Source: Enterocloster aldenensis (GTDB lineage: Bacteria; Bacillota; Clostridia; Lachnospirales; Lachnospiraceae). Taken from it: 64,000 nucleotides of DNA. The translations under genes and the position numbers were made by a program. The stretch covers positions 62,001 through 126,000 of the forward strand of contig NZ_QVEX01000003.1 in the NCBI RefSeq assembly GCF_003434055.1. Direction: 5' to 3'. This document shows, piece by piece, positions 1 through 9,038 of this stretch. Position 1 is the stretch's first letter; each line of letters opens with the position of its first letter. Below the pieces are notes generated by a model. The model ran no database searches, was not told where the DNA came from, and worked only from the letters and a program-made list of their open reading frames with translations.

Positions 1-837
1 GCGGCTTCAATTGTCTGCATCCTGCTGGGAAGTTTCATTGTGGCAGTTAATATGAATACCTTTGTGGAACAGGGGAAACTGGTGCCGGGAGGGTTCTCGG
101 GGCTTGCCAAGCTGTTACAGAGGGTGGGGCTGACTTTTTATGATACGAAGATTTCGTTTACCCTGCTTAATGTGGTGTTCAACGCAGTGCCTGCTGTTTT
201 CGCTTACCGTCTGGTAGGAAAAAAGTTTACCATCCTATCCTGTGTCAGCCTGTTTACGGTATCCATCCTGGTGGATGAGCTGCCTGTGATTCCCATCACA
301 GGGGACATCCTGCTGATTTCGGTTTTCGGGGGAATCATCAATGGCCTGGGCATGAGCCTTGTCCTGAACAGCAATGCCAGCGGCGGAGGAACGGACTTTA
401 TTGCCATGTCCCTGTCCGCCAGGTACAAGGTATCCACATTTAACTACATGCTTTTATTCAGCGCCGTAATCATCCTGATTTCGGGCGCCATATTCGGAAT
501 GGATAAGGCATTATATTCCATCATATTCCAGTTCTGCAACACCCAGGTCATCAATACGTTCTATAAGAAATATAAGAAAAAAACCTTGATGATTGTCACG
601 GACAATCCGGCCGCCGTCTCAGCGGACCTGCTTGAACTTACCAACCACAGCAGCACCATACTGAAAGGCTTTGGCTCCTACACGGCCCATAAGAAATATC
701 TGATTTACACCGTGCTTTCGGACGGTGACGTGAGGAAAATGAAAAAACGTATCCGTGAGCAGTATCCGGATACGTTTGTGAACGTCATCAATTCCAGCGA
801 CGTGGTGGGGAATTTTTATATACAGCCCTTTGAGTAA
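1..837 (+). CDS. YitT family membrane protein, 5' end outside window
   Basis: The reading frame is open from base 1, so the start lies upstream; ATG at 40 is internal. The visible part of about 278 residues has several hydrophobic membrane segments (for example around LLNVVFNAVPAVFAYRL and GDILLISVFGGIINGLGMSL) followed by a soluble C-terminal domain of about 80 residues with the DUF2179-like pattern KKTLMIVTDNPAAVSADLLE. This order, DUF161 membrane part then DUF2179 domain, is that of the YitT family, whose substrate is unknown. The Gly-rich loop with GGGTDFIAM is typical of the family. It converges with the AraC-type gene on the other strand, 51 bases away; no terminator is evident between them. 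Confidence 0.85.
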   Translation, partial: AASIVCILLGSFIVAVNMNTFVEQGKLVPGGFSGLAKLLQRVGLTFYDTKISFTLLNVVFNAVPAVFAYRLVGKKFTILSCVSLFTVSILVDELPVIPITGDILLISVFGGIINGLGMSLVLNSNASGGGTDFIAMSLSARYKVSTFNYMLLFSAVIILISGAIFGMDKALYSIIFQFCNTQVINTFYKKYKKKTLMIVTDNPAAVSADLLELTNHSSTILKGFGSYTAHKKYLIYTVLSDGDVRKMKKRIREQYPDTFVNVINSSDVVGNFYIQPFE

Positions 838-888
838 ATGGTTTGGCAGGATAAGCAGGCCATGGGCATGGAGGGAATGGGAAGGCCG

Positions 889-1626
889 TCACATGGCTTT
901 CCTGGACGGGGATGGCTTCTGGAACAGGTTCCTGTATTCACGGGGGGATATGTGTTCCTGCCTTTTAAATGTCCTGGTAAAGGAAGATGCATTATCATAG
1001 CCCACCTGAAGGGCAATTTCAATGATTTTATAACCGGTATCCGCCAGCAGGGCCTTGGCCTTTTCAATCCGCACAATCTGGATGTATTCGCTGGGCAGGA
1101 TGCCGGTTTTGCTCTTGAACCAATCCGTATAGTAGAACCGGTTATAGTTCTCTATTTCCGCCAGCTTGGCCACGGTGAGGTTTTCTGAAAAATTTTCAGC
1201 AATGTACTTCAGGGATCGGAAACTTTGTTTTTCCACAAATTTGTCATAAATATAATAAAACAAATACCGCACGGAATCAGAAGCCGGATTCACGGTGATT
1301 TCGTGGTGGATCAGTTCAATGACAGGCATTAAGGTGCTGCTGATCGGAAGTATCCGGTTGGCGGAAAATATAGCATAATCCTTCTTTTTTATCATTGTTT
1401 CCGGAATGTCCATCACAATGTTGTCCTTGTGACACTTGCCGCTGAAGGTGTGATAGGAGTAAGGCAGTATGAATGACATGTTGCCAGGCATAAGGTAATA
1501 GCTCATTCCGTCATGTGTCAGATGGACCGGTTCCTTTATGGGTATGATGATATGCGCATGGGAATGGGAGTGTCCCTGTTCGTGGCTGGGGAAATCCATC
1601 ATTTTACAGATTACTTTATTTGTCAT
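889..1626 (-). CDS. AraC family transcriptional regulator
   Basis: A 245-residue protein. The N-terminal half is cupin-like and His-rich (HEQGHSHSHAHIIIP), as in sugar- or metabolite-sensing AraC proteins. The C-terminal 100 residues carry the two helix-turn-helix motifs of the AraC/XylS family: LTVAKLAEIENYNRFYYTDW, then a second helix pair ending in VGYDNASSFTRTFKRQ, the family signature. Start ATG at 1626 has a GAAGGA-like site about 12 bases upstream. It lies just downstream of, and in the same direction as, the two membrane-protein genes ending at 1695, so it may regulate that cluster and the divergent operon at 3643; this is inferred from position only. Confidence 0.88.
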   Translation of the reverse strand: MTNKVICKMMDFPSHEQGHSHSHAHIIIPIKEPVHLTHDGMSYYLMPGNMSFILPYSYHTFSGKCHKDNIVMDIPETMIKKKDYAIFSANRILPISSTLMPVIELIHHEITVNPASDSVRYLFYYIYDKFVEKQSFRSLKYIAENFSENLTVAKLAEIENYNRFYYTDWFKSKTGILPSEYIQIVRIEKAKALLADTGYKIIEIALQVGYDNASSFTRTFKRQEHISPREYRNLFQKPSPSRKAM

Positions 1627-1694
1627 GTTATCTTCGCCGTCCTTCTATCAATTAGCCCCCGGTCAGTTCTGAGAGGGGGCTGGGTGATATGTTA

Positions 1695-2435
1695 TCAGTT
1701 GTTTTCCCCGTTCCGCACTTCTTTGTCAGCCATAAGTTTACCCACAAACATTGTTCCGAACACAGCTACGATTACAACAATATTGTAAGGTGCGAATGGG
1801 AGCCAGTCAAAGAGATGGAGGTTCACAAGAATGGTCAGTCCCACTGCAAGGGAGATTGCAATAACGCCAAGCTTCCTGCTTTTCATGAAGAACTGGCCGA
1901 AAATACCGCCGAATAACGCGGGCAATATGTAGTTTAATGTGGTGACAACATTGGCAGGAAGTTTGGCAAGAAGGGCAGAGCCTCCCAATACAGCGCCCGT
2001 GATAAGGAGAAGGCTTACAATATTGGAGACAGCAATACCGATTGTTGCGATTACGTTGCCTTTTTCCGTTCCGGCGTCAACATTGGCGCCCTGCTGGGCA
2101 GCTGCCAGGGCCGGAAGCCGTAGGTTCGAAATATTGCCGGAAAGGAATGACATGAACATGCCGGGCATGCCTAACATGGGATACATGGCAATGGGGTCCA
2201 CCAGCCAGGATACCAGGGTTCCTGACATCAGCTGAAGCGTACTTCCGGCCACAATCATACTGAAACTTGGGGTGATGCCGAATACCACGGATATTACCAT
2301 GGCTGGAAGGAATGCAAGGATGATTCCCAGTGTATTTGTAATCATGCCCCATTTATATATGCCGGGAATATATTCTTTCTCATAATATGCAGCGGATGTT
2401 CTGTTTCCTGCGGTCATGGCTGCTTCTGTACTCAT
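1695..2435 (-). CDS. Polytopic membrane protein, partner of DUF5058
   Basis: A 246-residue protein with about six or seven hydrophobic segments and no soluble domain. I do not recognise the family with confidence. The frame extends upstream to 2633, but that part overlaps the DUF5058 gene; ATG at 2435 (MSTEA...) is preceded by an AGGGAGG ribosome site and lies 14 bases after the DUF5058 stop, so it is chosen. The two genes are co-transcribed and probably form a heteromeric transporter or channel. A Gly/Met-rich loop (YPMLGMPGMFMSFLSGN) and a GxxxG-rich later segment (LPALFGGIFGQFFM) are visible. The substrate cannot be told from sequence. Confidence 0.75.
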   Translation of the reverse strand: MSTEAAMTAGNRTSAAYYEKEYIPGIYKWGMITNTLGIILAFLPAMVISVVFGITPSFSMIVAGSTLQLMSGTLVSWLVDPIAMYPMLGMPGMFMSFLSGNISNLRLPALAAAQQGANVDAGTEKGNVIATIGIAVSNIVSLLLITGAVLGGSALLAKLPANVVTTLNYILPALFGGIFGQFFMKSRKLGVIAISLAVGLTILVNLHLFDWLPFAPYNIVVIVAVFGTMFVGKLMADKEVRNGENN

Positions 2436-2449
2436 ATGTATATCCCTCC

Positions 2450-3151
2450 CTAACTTAAAAGTGTGATTGGTATGGTGACCACCATTCCGGACACCATTGC
2501 AATGGTAAGTGACCAGTCGCTGACCCATTGCTTGCCGGTCTTCTTGGCAAGCGTCACCATGGCGCACATAACAACAAAGCCAACGATGACGGCTACGGTC
2601 CCGGCATCCAGATTGACCAGACGGCCTGCACATAGATTACCGAAGCAGCCAAGCATCGCGCCTACGGATACCATGCCCAGGACCTTCTGGTTATTGCCTG
2701 CAATCATGTGGGTCATTTTGTCAAATTTCTTCGCAAACAGGACAGTCATTAACAGCCAGCCAACGGAACAGATGGTCATTGTCCATACGGCATTGGCAAA
2801 TGCCAGGGGTGTCATTGTTTCAAATGTGGCATTGGCTGCCTGGGCGCCGAATGTGGCTGCGGTTAACTCATATTGTACGGCCCCGATAAAAGACAGGCGG
2901 AGCCAGGAGATGGGTCCTCCCATGGCCAGGACCAGTCCTAACGCCCCGATGGCCACAACAACAGATGGTCCAAATGATGCGATTGCGCTGCTGCGCACGG
3001 CGCTGTTAATCTGATGCTTTGTGATTCCAAGGGCATTTGCAGCGTTCAGGGATTTACAGACAAATATGACTGCCTGAAAAGCAATCAGTAAAACTGGAAT
3101 TGCACAGGCAATCCAAAGGGTCGGGCTGTTCGCTATCTGCAGATAATCCAT
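2450..3151 (-). CDS. DUF5058 family membrane protein
   Basis: A 233-residue protein with about six membrane segments. The N-terminus MDYLQIANSPTLWIACAIPV and the following Gln- and Lys-bearing first loop match what I know of DUF5058 proteins of anaerobic Firmicutes, whose function is unknown. The open frame begins 21 bases earlier, but the GGGAGGT site at 3158-3164 sets the start at ATG 3151. It is the first gene of a two-gene operon with the membrane protein at 1695-2435 and is divergent from the nucleoside-recognition-type membrane protein and M24 peptidase at 3643-5940. This arrangement hints at peptide or amino-acid transport, which is inference. Confidence 0.8.
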   Translation of the reverse strand: MDYLQIANSPTLWIACAIPVLLIAFQAVIFVCKSLNAANALGITKHQINSAVRSSAIASFGPSVVVAIGALGLVLAMGGPISWLRLSFIGAVQYELTAATFGAQAANATFETMTPLAFANAVWTMTICSVGWLLMTVLFAKKFDKMTHMIAGNNQKVLGMVSVGAMLGCFGNLCAGRLVNLDAGTVAVIVGFVVMCAMVTLAKKTGKQWVSDWSLTIAMVSGMVVTIPITLLS

Positions 3152-3642
3152 TTTAATACCTCCCAATAACATGATGTGTTGTATCCTGATTTGAATATAT
3201 TGTTTTATTCCGGCCTGATTTGACTTTATCTCAGAAATATTCAGAAGGTAACGATTGATATCATGCAGATTCCCAAGTGCATTTGTATATTTTTCTTCTG
3301 TACGCTAAGATGGAGTCTGATAATTAATAAAGTAAGCTGGAAAAACAAACTATATTTTTTCAGAACCTGCAACAATTATATATAAAAAAACAAAAAATTA
3401 CAACATATATGTACAAAATATATATAAACCTGAGAATATGCATAGTATTTATGAGATGATGCTAAAATTATATAATATAATCGGGGGGGGGGGGGGGTAA
3501 ATAATCAGAAAACAATACTAATTAAATCTTTGCATGAGAAAACGGATGATTGAACCTGAAGTACGGTAAAGTTTTTATGGGTATTTTATGATACAATGAT
3601 GGCAACGATTGTAAGCAGATTACCAAAATGCAAAGGAGTTAG
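3152..3642. other. AT-rich divergent intergenic region with poly-G tract
   Basis: 491 bases without a gene between divergent operons. The centre is very AT-rich (3350-3480) with many TATA-like stretches. The most striking item is a run of 15 G at 3483-3497. A TATAAT box at 3471-3476 would place a rightward transcription start at the first G. No good -35 is seen 17 bases upstream (TTTATG). No riboswitch or terminator was recognised. Confidence 0.6.
3483..3497. repeat. Poly-G homopolymer, 15 bases
   Basis: An uninterrupted run of 15 G in an otherwise AT-rich intergenic stretch, about 145 bases upstream of the ATG at 3643. It lies seven bases after a TATAAT box. Tracts of this length are prone to slipped-strand length change; no comparable tract was noticed elsewhere in the window. 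Confidence 0.9.
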
Positions 3643-4830
3643 ATGAAACTTAATAAACAACAGATTCCCCCTGCCGGATATAAGGAGGCAGTCAGTCTGG
3701 AAGGCGGGGTATGCATATGTTCCATAAGCATCCTTTTTGGACTTATCGGCATGAAGATGGGCGGGGTGAACATGGTTAATACCATGTTGAACACGGCCTA
3801 TACGTTATTGATGGAAACGGTATGGTATATTACGGCAATTGCAGTGGTGGCAGGCGCTTTATCCGGAGTCCTGGCGGAGTTTGGCGTTATTTCAATTGCA
3901 AACCAGCTGATTTCACCCCTTATGTATCCTTTATACCGTCTTCCGGGAGCCAGTATCATCAGCGTATTTGCAACATATTTTTCCGATAATCCCGCGGTCC
4001 TGACCTTGTGTGATGACCAACGGTTCAGAGGGTATTTTAAACGTTATCAGCTGCCGGCCCTGACAAATCTGGGGACAGCCTTTGGGATGGGGCTTATCAT
4101 TTCTGTTTTTTTAATCAGCCTGCCCCTGGCGGACGGAGGTTCATTTGCATCAGCTGTCATGATAGGGAATGTTGCCGCTGTCATAGGAAGCATTGTCAGT
4201 ACAAGACTGATGATCAGCAGGACCAGCAGGTTTTACGGCACGGAGCAGGGATTTGAAAACGAGGGCGGCCTGCAGGTGGACCTTATCCGCTACAGGAAAG
4301 TGCGGGAGGGAACCAGGGCCAACCGCCTGCTTAATGCGCTGCTGGAAGGCGGCCAGTCCGGTGTGAAGATGGGGGTTGCCATCATACCGGGTGTATTGAT
4401 TATCTGTACCATTGTGCTGATGCTTACCAATGGACCGGGAGAAGGGGGGATATACACAGGGGCAGCCTACGAGGGCGTTGCATTTTTCCCCTGGCTAGGA
4501 GAAAAATTAAGTTTTATTTTTGTTCCGCTCTTTGGATTTTCTTCCCCGGCGGCAATATCCGTGCCGGTAACTTCACTTGGTTCTGCCGGGGCGGCAATCA
4601 GCCTGATTCCTGCCATGGTGGCAGGCGGGTTGGCCCATGCCAACGACATTGCTGTATTTACCGCCATGTGCATGTGCTGGAGCGGATATCTCAGCACCCA
4701 TGTTGCCATGATGGACAGCCTGAACGAGAGGCGGTTTACCGGAACAGCCATTGCCTGCCATACCATCGGCGGATTATGTGCCGGGATTTCAGCGAATCTG
4801 CTGTACCGGCTGTGGACGATGTTACTATAA
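3643..4830 (+). CDS. CD0519/CD1768-type membrane protein (nucleoside recognition/Gate fold)
   Basis: A 395-residue protein with about ten membrane segments. The segment RLPGASIISVFATYFSDNPA and the later FGFSSPAAISVPVTSLGSAG repeat the Gly/Pro-rich loops of the nucleoside-recognition (Gate) domain family, matching the CD0519/CD1768 group of Clostridioides. Function in this group is not established; related proteins move nucleosides, ions or peptides. The start ATG follows AAAGGAG by four bases. It is followed at 33 bases by an M24 peptidase gene, so the two form an operon, perhaps import plus hydrolysis of a Pro-containing peptide; that link is inference. Confidence 0.78.
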   Translation: MKLNKQQIPPAGYKEAVSLEGGVCICSISILFGLIGMKMGGVNMVNTMLNTAYTLLMETVWYITAIAVVAGALSGVLAEFGVISIANQLISPLMYPLYRLPGASIISVFATYFSDNPAVLTLCDDQRFRGYFKRYQLPALTNLGTAFGMGLIISVFLISLPLADGGSFASAVMIGNVAAVIGSIVSTRLMISRTSRFYGTEQGFENEGGLQVDLIRYRKVREGTRANRLLNALLEGGQSGVKMGVAIIPGVLIICTIVLMLTNGPGEGGIYTGAAYEGVAFFPWLGEKLSFIFVPLFGFSSPAAISVPVTSLGSAGAAISLIPAMVAGGLAHANDIAVFTAMCMCWSGYLSTHVAMMDSLNERRFTGTAIACHTIGGLCAGISANLLYRLWTMLL

Positions 4831-4863
4831 GATGAAAAGGATATAAATAACAGGAGGTATTAT

Positions 4864-5940
4864 ATGAAATCAGAACGTGTACAAAAGCTTTGCGGGAAAA
4901 TGAAAGAGTATGGGGTTGACCAGGTAATCGTCACATCAAAAGCCAATGTGTTTTATTTTTCAGGCGCGTATATGGACCCCATGCGGCGCCTGCTGGCATT
5001 AATCATCAATGCAGACGGCAGCGCAATCTACTATGTGAACCGGCTATTCCACGTGGACCCCAGTGTTAAGGCGGATCTTGTATTATGGGATGACACCCAG
5101 GACCCCACACAGCTTATGGGGAAGGCAATTAAGGAAGGCGGCACGGTTGTGGTGGACCAGGACTGGCAGGCCAGGTTCCTCTTGGGCTTAATGACTGCCC
5201 AGCCCAATGCCAGATATGTCAATATGCCAAAACTGGTGGATGACCTGCGCATGATCAAGGATGAGGAGGAGCTGGATATTTTAACAACCTCTTCCCTGAT
5301 TAATGATAAGGTACTGGCTGAAATATTTGAAAATATAAATGGCGATATCAGTGAACTGGAACTATCCCGCATGCGCTATGAACTGTTTGCAAAATATGGT
5401 GCAGATGCCTATGGGACCAATGTGATATTCTCATATGGCGCCCATTGTGCCGAAGCCCATCATGTATCGGATGATACCAGGCTGACACCCGGCGACTGCA
5501 TCATGTTTGATTTAGGCGCGCCCTATGGACATTACTGTTCCGACCAGACACGCACTGTTTTTTACAAAGAAGTATCGCCCGAAATGGAGAAAATCTATCA
5601 TATTGTCCTGGAGGCGCACCTGCAGGCATCTGCCGCAATCAGACCAGGCGTTGCGTGTTCGGAAATTGACAGGATTGCCAGGGATATCATAACCAATGAG
5701 GGTTATGGATCGTACTTCACACACAGGACCGGACATGGCATTGGCCTGGATTCCCATGAGTTCCCGGATATCAGCCTGTCCTGCAGCGAACCATTGCAGA
5801 AAGGTATGGTATTCTCCGTGGAACCCGGCATCTATCTGCCGCAAAAGGGCGGGGTGCGTATTGAAAACCTGTTTGCTGTAACGGATGACGGGGCAGTGTC
5901 ATTGAACCATCTGCCAAGGGAACTGAAGGTGATTGGATAA
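4864..5940 (+). CDS. M24 family Xaa-Pro peptidase
   Basis: A 358-residue cytosolic peptidase with the two-domain creatinase/aminopeptidase P architecture: an N-terminal creatinase-like domain (residues about 1-125) and a C-terminal pita-bread metallopeptidase domain. Metal ligands are visible: Asp in MFDLGAPYG and in SDQTRTVF, His in HRTGHGIGLDSHEFP, Glu in SVEPGIYLP and Glu in VRIENLF. Such enzymes release residues preceding proline or cleave Xaa-Pro dipeptides. AGGAGG lies seven bases before the ATG. It is the last gene of the operon; a hairpin with a T-run follows at 5976-6005. Confidence 0.92.
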   Translation: MKSERVQKLCGKMKEYGVDQVIVTSKANVFYFSGAYMDPMRRLLALIINADGSAIYYVNRLFHVDPSVKADLVLWDDTQDPTQLMGKAIKEGGTVVVDQDWQARFLLGLMTAQPNARYVNMPKLVDDLRMIKDEEELDILTTSSLINDKVLAEIFENINGDISELELSRMRYELFAKYGADAYGTNVIFSYGAHCAEAHHVSDDTRLTPGDCIMFDLGAPYGHYCSDQTRTVFYKEVSPEMEKIYHIVLEAHLQASAAIRPGVACSEIDRIARDIITNEGYGSYFTHRTGHGIGLDSHEFPDISLSCSEPLQKGMVFSVEPGIYLPQKGGVRIENLFAVTDDGAVSLNHLPRELKVIG

Positions 5941-5975
5941 GTATGGGAATATGAATAAGGATGAGGGAAGGGAAT

Positions 5976-6005
5976 GCGGATACATGAAAATGTGTCCGCT
6001 TTTTT
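5976..6005 (+). terminator. Intrinsic terminator after M24 peptidase
   Basis: Ten-base-pair stem (GCGGATACAT / ATGTGTCCGC, one G-T pair), GAAA loop, then six T. It closes the operon 3643-5940 and lies just outside the Tn916-type module. Confidence 0.85.
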
Positions 6006-6218
6006 CGGCAGCGGACCTGATGGCGGGCAGCTGAAACAGGATACATGCAAAAAAATAAAAAATGACGTTTGTTTATAAAAAACTTACTAAATTTCTGATT
6101 ATCTTTTCATAAGTTGGTAAATGCCGATATATCCCGTATTTTAGGGCTTTATCGGTATTTTCTTTTTGGAAGATACCTTGCATAAGCTGGCATTTACCAG
6201 CATGAAAATGCAACCAAA

Positions 6219-6240
6219 AGTAGTAAATGAGTAGTAAATA
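6219..6240. repeat. Tandem direct repeat, Tn916 Int arm-type (DR2-like) site
   Basis: Two adjacent 11-base copies, AGTAGTAAATG (6219-6229) and AGTAGTAAATA (6230-6240), 12 bases beyond the int stop. In Tn916 the Int N-terminal domain binds direct repeats of this kind near the element ends. Copy number and position fit that role. Confidence 0.75.
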
Positions 6241-6252
6241 TAAGCTCCGATA

Positions 6253-7443
6253 TTAACAAGCCAGTCTTTCCAGTTCCGCTTTTGCAGATTGAAATGTACC
6301 GTGTGCGTAATAGCCAAGTGTCATGGTTATGTTAGCGTGTCCCATGAGATATTGCAGGGTGTTTGGGTTCATTCCTCTATTTGCCATATTCGTACAATAA
6401 GTATGCCTGAATGAATGTGGTGTGATGTTCGGTAACTTATCCGTGTGATACTTGTTATATTTCTTAATCAATCCTCGCACCATACCCTCATAGTTTCCTG
6501 CAACTTTAGGCAAGCCCTCACGGTTTAAGAATAGGAAATTGCTGTAACCACCTACAATCAGCGGTTGTGCTTTTCCTCTGCTCTTTAGTATTCTTTGGAT
6601 TGCTTGATAAGCCCGTTCTGTCAATGGAAGTTCCCGTTTTCCGTTTTTGGTCTTTGGTGTTTCAATATAGTAGCCTATTTCGCTATCTTTCAATAGCTGG
6701 TGGTCTATATTGAGTATTCTGTTCTGCATATCAATATGCGTCGTCAGTCCGCAAAATTCAGAAATACGAAGTCCCGTTTCCAGCAGAAGCACAACCTCAT
6801 CATAATACTTGCTGTAAATCTTGTCCTTTTCCATAAAGGCAAGCAGGCGTTCTTCCTGCTCTGGTGTAAGGATAACTTTCTGCTCCGTATCATCTTCCAG
6901 AACATCACTTAGCTTAAATTCAAACGGGTTCTTTCTGATACAGTCGTCTTGTATCGCCATGTAAAATGACGCTTTCAAGGAACGCTTATAGTTATCAATC
7001 GTTTTATAGGCATATCCTTTTTCACTCATTCTGATAGCCCATTCTTTAGCGTCCGATTGCTTCACAGTATCAATCGCCCTCATACCCAACGGGTCGTTTT
7101 TCAGAGCGTTCATAAGATACTGTCGTCCTTTTTCAGTAGCCCTTTTGATGTTCTTTCTTTGGCTGTTCTTCTTGTCGTAGAGCTGGCAGACTGTCATTTT
7201 ACCGCCGACTGTGTCGATACCGTCGTTAAGGTCTTTTTTTATCTGTGCTTCTTTTTCCCTCAACGATATATCATCACGCTTTCCAGCAGGTGTCTTGTCT
7301 GTCGGTACAAGTTTCCAAGAATAGACAAATTGTGGCTTTCCGTATATATCGGTATATTTATAAACGTATCTTCCGTCTTTTCGCTGGCTCTCTCCATTAC
7401 GCAAATTGCGATTTTTACCGTCTTTTCGTTTTACATTAGACAT
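6253..7443 (-). CDS. int: Tn916-family tyrosine integrase
   Basis: A 396-residue tyrosine recombinase that cuts and joins the element ends. The N-terminal arm-binding domain (RKDGRYVYKYTD, PQFVYSWKLV), core-binding domain (about 80-170) and catalytic domain follow the Tn916 Int almost residue for residue. Catalytic residues are visible: Arg in LLETGLRISEFCGL, Lys in ETPKTKNGKRELPL, HSFRHTYC, GH in LMGHANI and Tyr in TLGYYAHGTF. The frame runs up to 7521, overlapping xis; ATG 7443 (MSNVKRKD) has AAAGGAG upstream and matches the known N-terminus. Length is close to Tn916 Int (405). It looks intact. Confidence 0.95.
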   Translation of the reverse strand: MSNVKRKDGKNRNLRNGESQRKDGRYVYKYTDIYGKPQFVYSWKLVPTDKTPAGKRDDISLREKEAQIKKDLNDGIDTVGGKMTVCQLYDKKNSQRKNIKRATEKGRQYLMNALKNDPLGMRAIDTVKQSDAKEWAIRMSEKGYAYKTIDNYKRSLKASFYMAIQDDCIRKNPFEFKLSDVLEDDTEQKVILTPEQEERLLAFMEKDKIYSKYYDEVVLLLETGLRISEFCGLTTHIDMQNRILNIDHQLLKDSEIGYYIETPKTKNGKRELPLTERAYQAIQRILKSRGKAQPLIVGGYSNFLFLNREGLPKVAGNYEGMVRGLIKKYNKYHTDKLPNITPHSFRHTYCTNMANRGMNPNTLQYLMGHANITMTLGYYAHGTFQSAKAELERLAC

Positions 7444-7520
7444 AGTGTAAAGCTCCTTTCCGTCATGGAATGAGCCGTGATACGCTATATTTATTATACC
7501 ATATCTACGGCTCAATGACA

Positions 7521-7724
7521 TTAGATTTCGTCCAATGTATCTATGATTTTTTCAAATTGTTTTCGCTTAATCTGAATACGGTTACCGTTCACGATAACCC
7601 AGCCAGCGTCAATATTTTCTTCGGCTAATTTACGCAATTTCTTTTCGCCAATGCGGAAGTATTTGGACGCTTCTTCAATCGTCAGCGTATATTTTTCCCA
7701 GATAGGCACATCAGTATTGTTCAT
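7521..7724 (-). CDS. xis: Tn916-type excisionase
   Basis: A 67-residue protein, the same length as Tn916 Xis and closely similar throughout ([38 protein letters not shown]). It is a small winged-helix DNA-binding protein that bends the element ends and steers Int toward excision. The start ATG has GGGGGTGC upstream. It lies 77 bases upstream of int and is presumably co-transcribed with it. Confidence 0.95.
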   Translation of the reverse strand: MNNTDVPIWEKYTLTIEEASKYFRIGEKKLRKLAEENIDAGWVIVNGNRIQIKRKQFEKIIDTLDEI

Positions 7725-8098
7725 AATCTATGCACCCCCTTTACTGTGTGTCATTTTTTACAAGCAGGCAGACGGCTTTGGAAAGCTCCGTTAGTATCTC
7801 AACTATTCCCATTCTTGTGGGCAGAACCGCACCATGCGGACGTATCATTATTCTGTGAGGATAGGTCGTGGCAAAACGACTTTTCCAACAGTCGCTCTCG
7901 GATCACTGCGTGGGTCGCTCGCTTTCTTTTGAAAAGGTCGTGGCGTACAGTCCCCGTGGCTCGCTATCTCACAAACGTATCTGTCTGCTTTATTCAGTTG
8001 TCAAAGAGCTGTGGCGAAAGCGTGTTGCTTTCATGTAAAAGCAGGGGCAGAGCAGGAAAGAGGGGATTGAACAAATCATGCTCTGCGGTTACTGCTTG
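7725..8098. other. Non-coding region between xis and Orf8-like gene
   Basis: 374 bases inside the mobile element. An open plus-strand frame crosses it but lacks a ribosome site and resembles no protein. On the minus strand a TTGACAACT sequence near 8000 could be a -35 region for xis/int, but no convincing -10 follows. GC is higher here than in the neighbouring genes. Confidence 0.5.
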
Positions 8099-8341
8099 TT
8101 ATTCTTCGGTTTCTAAAGGAATATCAAAGTCCAAAATCATTTTGATAAGTGCTTCTCTGATACGTCCTTTTAATTCCATGTCTACGACTATGCAGACATT
8201 ACCATATTTGTCGTAGAACGGACGCAAACAACATTTTGATATGTACGGGTCATACAACGCCAGTATCTTTTCAATCGCATTTACGTTGCCGTCCACAGCC
8301 GACGAAATAAGGTAAAATGACGGGCGTGTGTTATTCATCAT
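8099..8341 (-). CDS. Tn916 Orf8-like helix-turn-helix protein
   Basis: An 80-residue protein with the Tn916 Orf8 pattern: an N-terminal helix rich in small residues (FYLISSAVDGNVNAIEKILA), then Y-x-Y-I-like, LRPFYDKYGN and VVDMELKGRIREALIKMI. Orf8 proteins are small HTH proteins of the excision/transfer control region of Tn916-like elements, and resemble the N-terminal part of sigma factors. It overlaps the end of the upstream sigma-like gene by 11 bases, with its AAAGGAG site inside that gene, so translation is coupled. Confidence 0.85.
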   Translation of the reverse strand: MMNNTRPSFYLISSAVDGNVNAIEKILALYDPYISKCCLRPFYDKYGNVCIVVDMELKGRIREALIKMILDFDIPLETEE

Positions 8342-8759
8342 TCATGTTCTCCTTTAATTTTTTCTTGATTTCTTCAAGTGAGTTCTTCCTACTGCGGAAC
8401 GACGTTGAACGGTTAATCTTTAATCTGTCGCCGATTTCTGTATCGCTCATGCCTAAGAAGAAATACATCAACAAGATTTCTCTGTCTTTTTCAGACAGAT
8501 ACTTAATCGCTTCTGCTAAATCATCATCAAGGACACGAACCTCAATACCACATACATCAAAGGCGGTATAATCGCTTTCGTATTCGTCCCAGACTGCCAG
8601 CTTTTCTACGACGATTTCTGGAAGTTCACAATAGGAAATTTCCTTATTTCTTCGTCGCTTTAATTCTTTGCGATAATTACGGACAATGCCTTTCACTACA
8701 CGTTTGAGCTTGCAGTCAAATTGACATTGTATTGTCTTTTGGAAGTCCGACGGTTTCAT
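8331..8759 (-). CDS. Tn916 Orf7-like sigma-70 family protein
   Basis: A 142-residue protein. The C-terminal half is a sigma region 4-like HTH: YLSEKDREILLMYFFLGMSD followed by TEIGDRLKINRSTSFRSRKN. Tn916 Orf7 is the positive regulator of xis/int and transfer expression. The frame extends to 9011, but the extra 84 codons cross a terminator hairpin and have no ribosome site; ATG 8759 has AAAGGGGG upstream and gives the known family length. It is upstream of the Orf8-like gene, with which it overlaps. Confidence 0.88.
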   Translation of the reverse strand: MKPSDFQKTIQCQFDCKLKRVVKGIVRNYRKELKRRRNKEISYCELPEIVVEKLAVWDEYESDYTAFDVCGIEVRVLDDDLAEAIKYLSEKDREILLMYFFLGMSDTEIGDRLKINRSTSFRSRKNSLEEIKKKLKENMNDE

Positions 8760-8884
8760 ATCATCACACCCCCTTTCCGTTATGACGTGAAAAGTGTTTA
8801 TCCCTCTTTCCGCACCATATCTGTACAGCAAGGTGTGATTTGTTGCATGATTTTGAAAAAAAATGAAAAAATTTTTTCGGGTAC

Positions 8885-8922
8885 AAAAAAAGCCCGCACA
8901 AAACATATAGTCTGTACGAGCT
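8885..8922 (-). terminator. Attenuator-like terminator upstream of Orf7-like gene
   Basis: On the minus strand, a 10-base stem (AGCTCGTACA / TGTGCGGGCT with two G-T pairs) is followed by seven T. It lies 126 bases before the sigma-like gene and after the small gene at 9039, so it would stop transcription entering the excision genes unless read through. Tn916-like elements are controlled by transcription through terminators in this area. Confidence 0.75.
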
Positions 8923-9038
8923 ATTAAAGCTGTGAGATATTCAGTTGTTAATAAAATGCTGTTAGGTAGTGTATGACCGTATAAGATTATGCTTAAAACT
9001 TTCCATGACACAAGCCCCCTTACAGCACTTGATTTCTA

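Larger units (their letters stand above)
5941..6252. other. Junction region between M24 operon and int
   Basis: 312 bases without a gene. It contains the terminator at 5976-6005, an AT-rich stretch from 6045 where the mobile element probably ends, an inverted repeat around 6125-6165 (GCCGATA...TATCGGT), and the int arm-type direct repeats at 6219-6240. Confidence 0.6.

Noticed and set aside
7746..8216. 156-codon plus-strand frame between xis and the Orf8-like gene
   Set aside because: It overlaps the Orf8-like gene antisense, lacks a ribosome site and shows no protein-like features.
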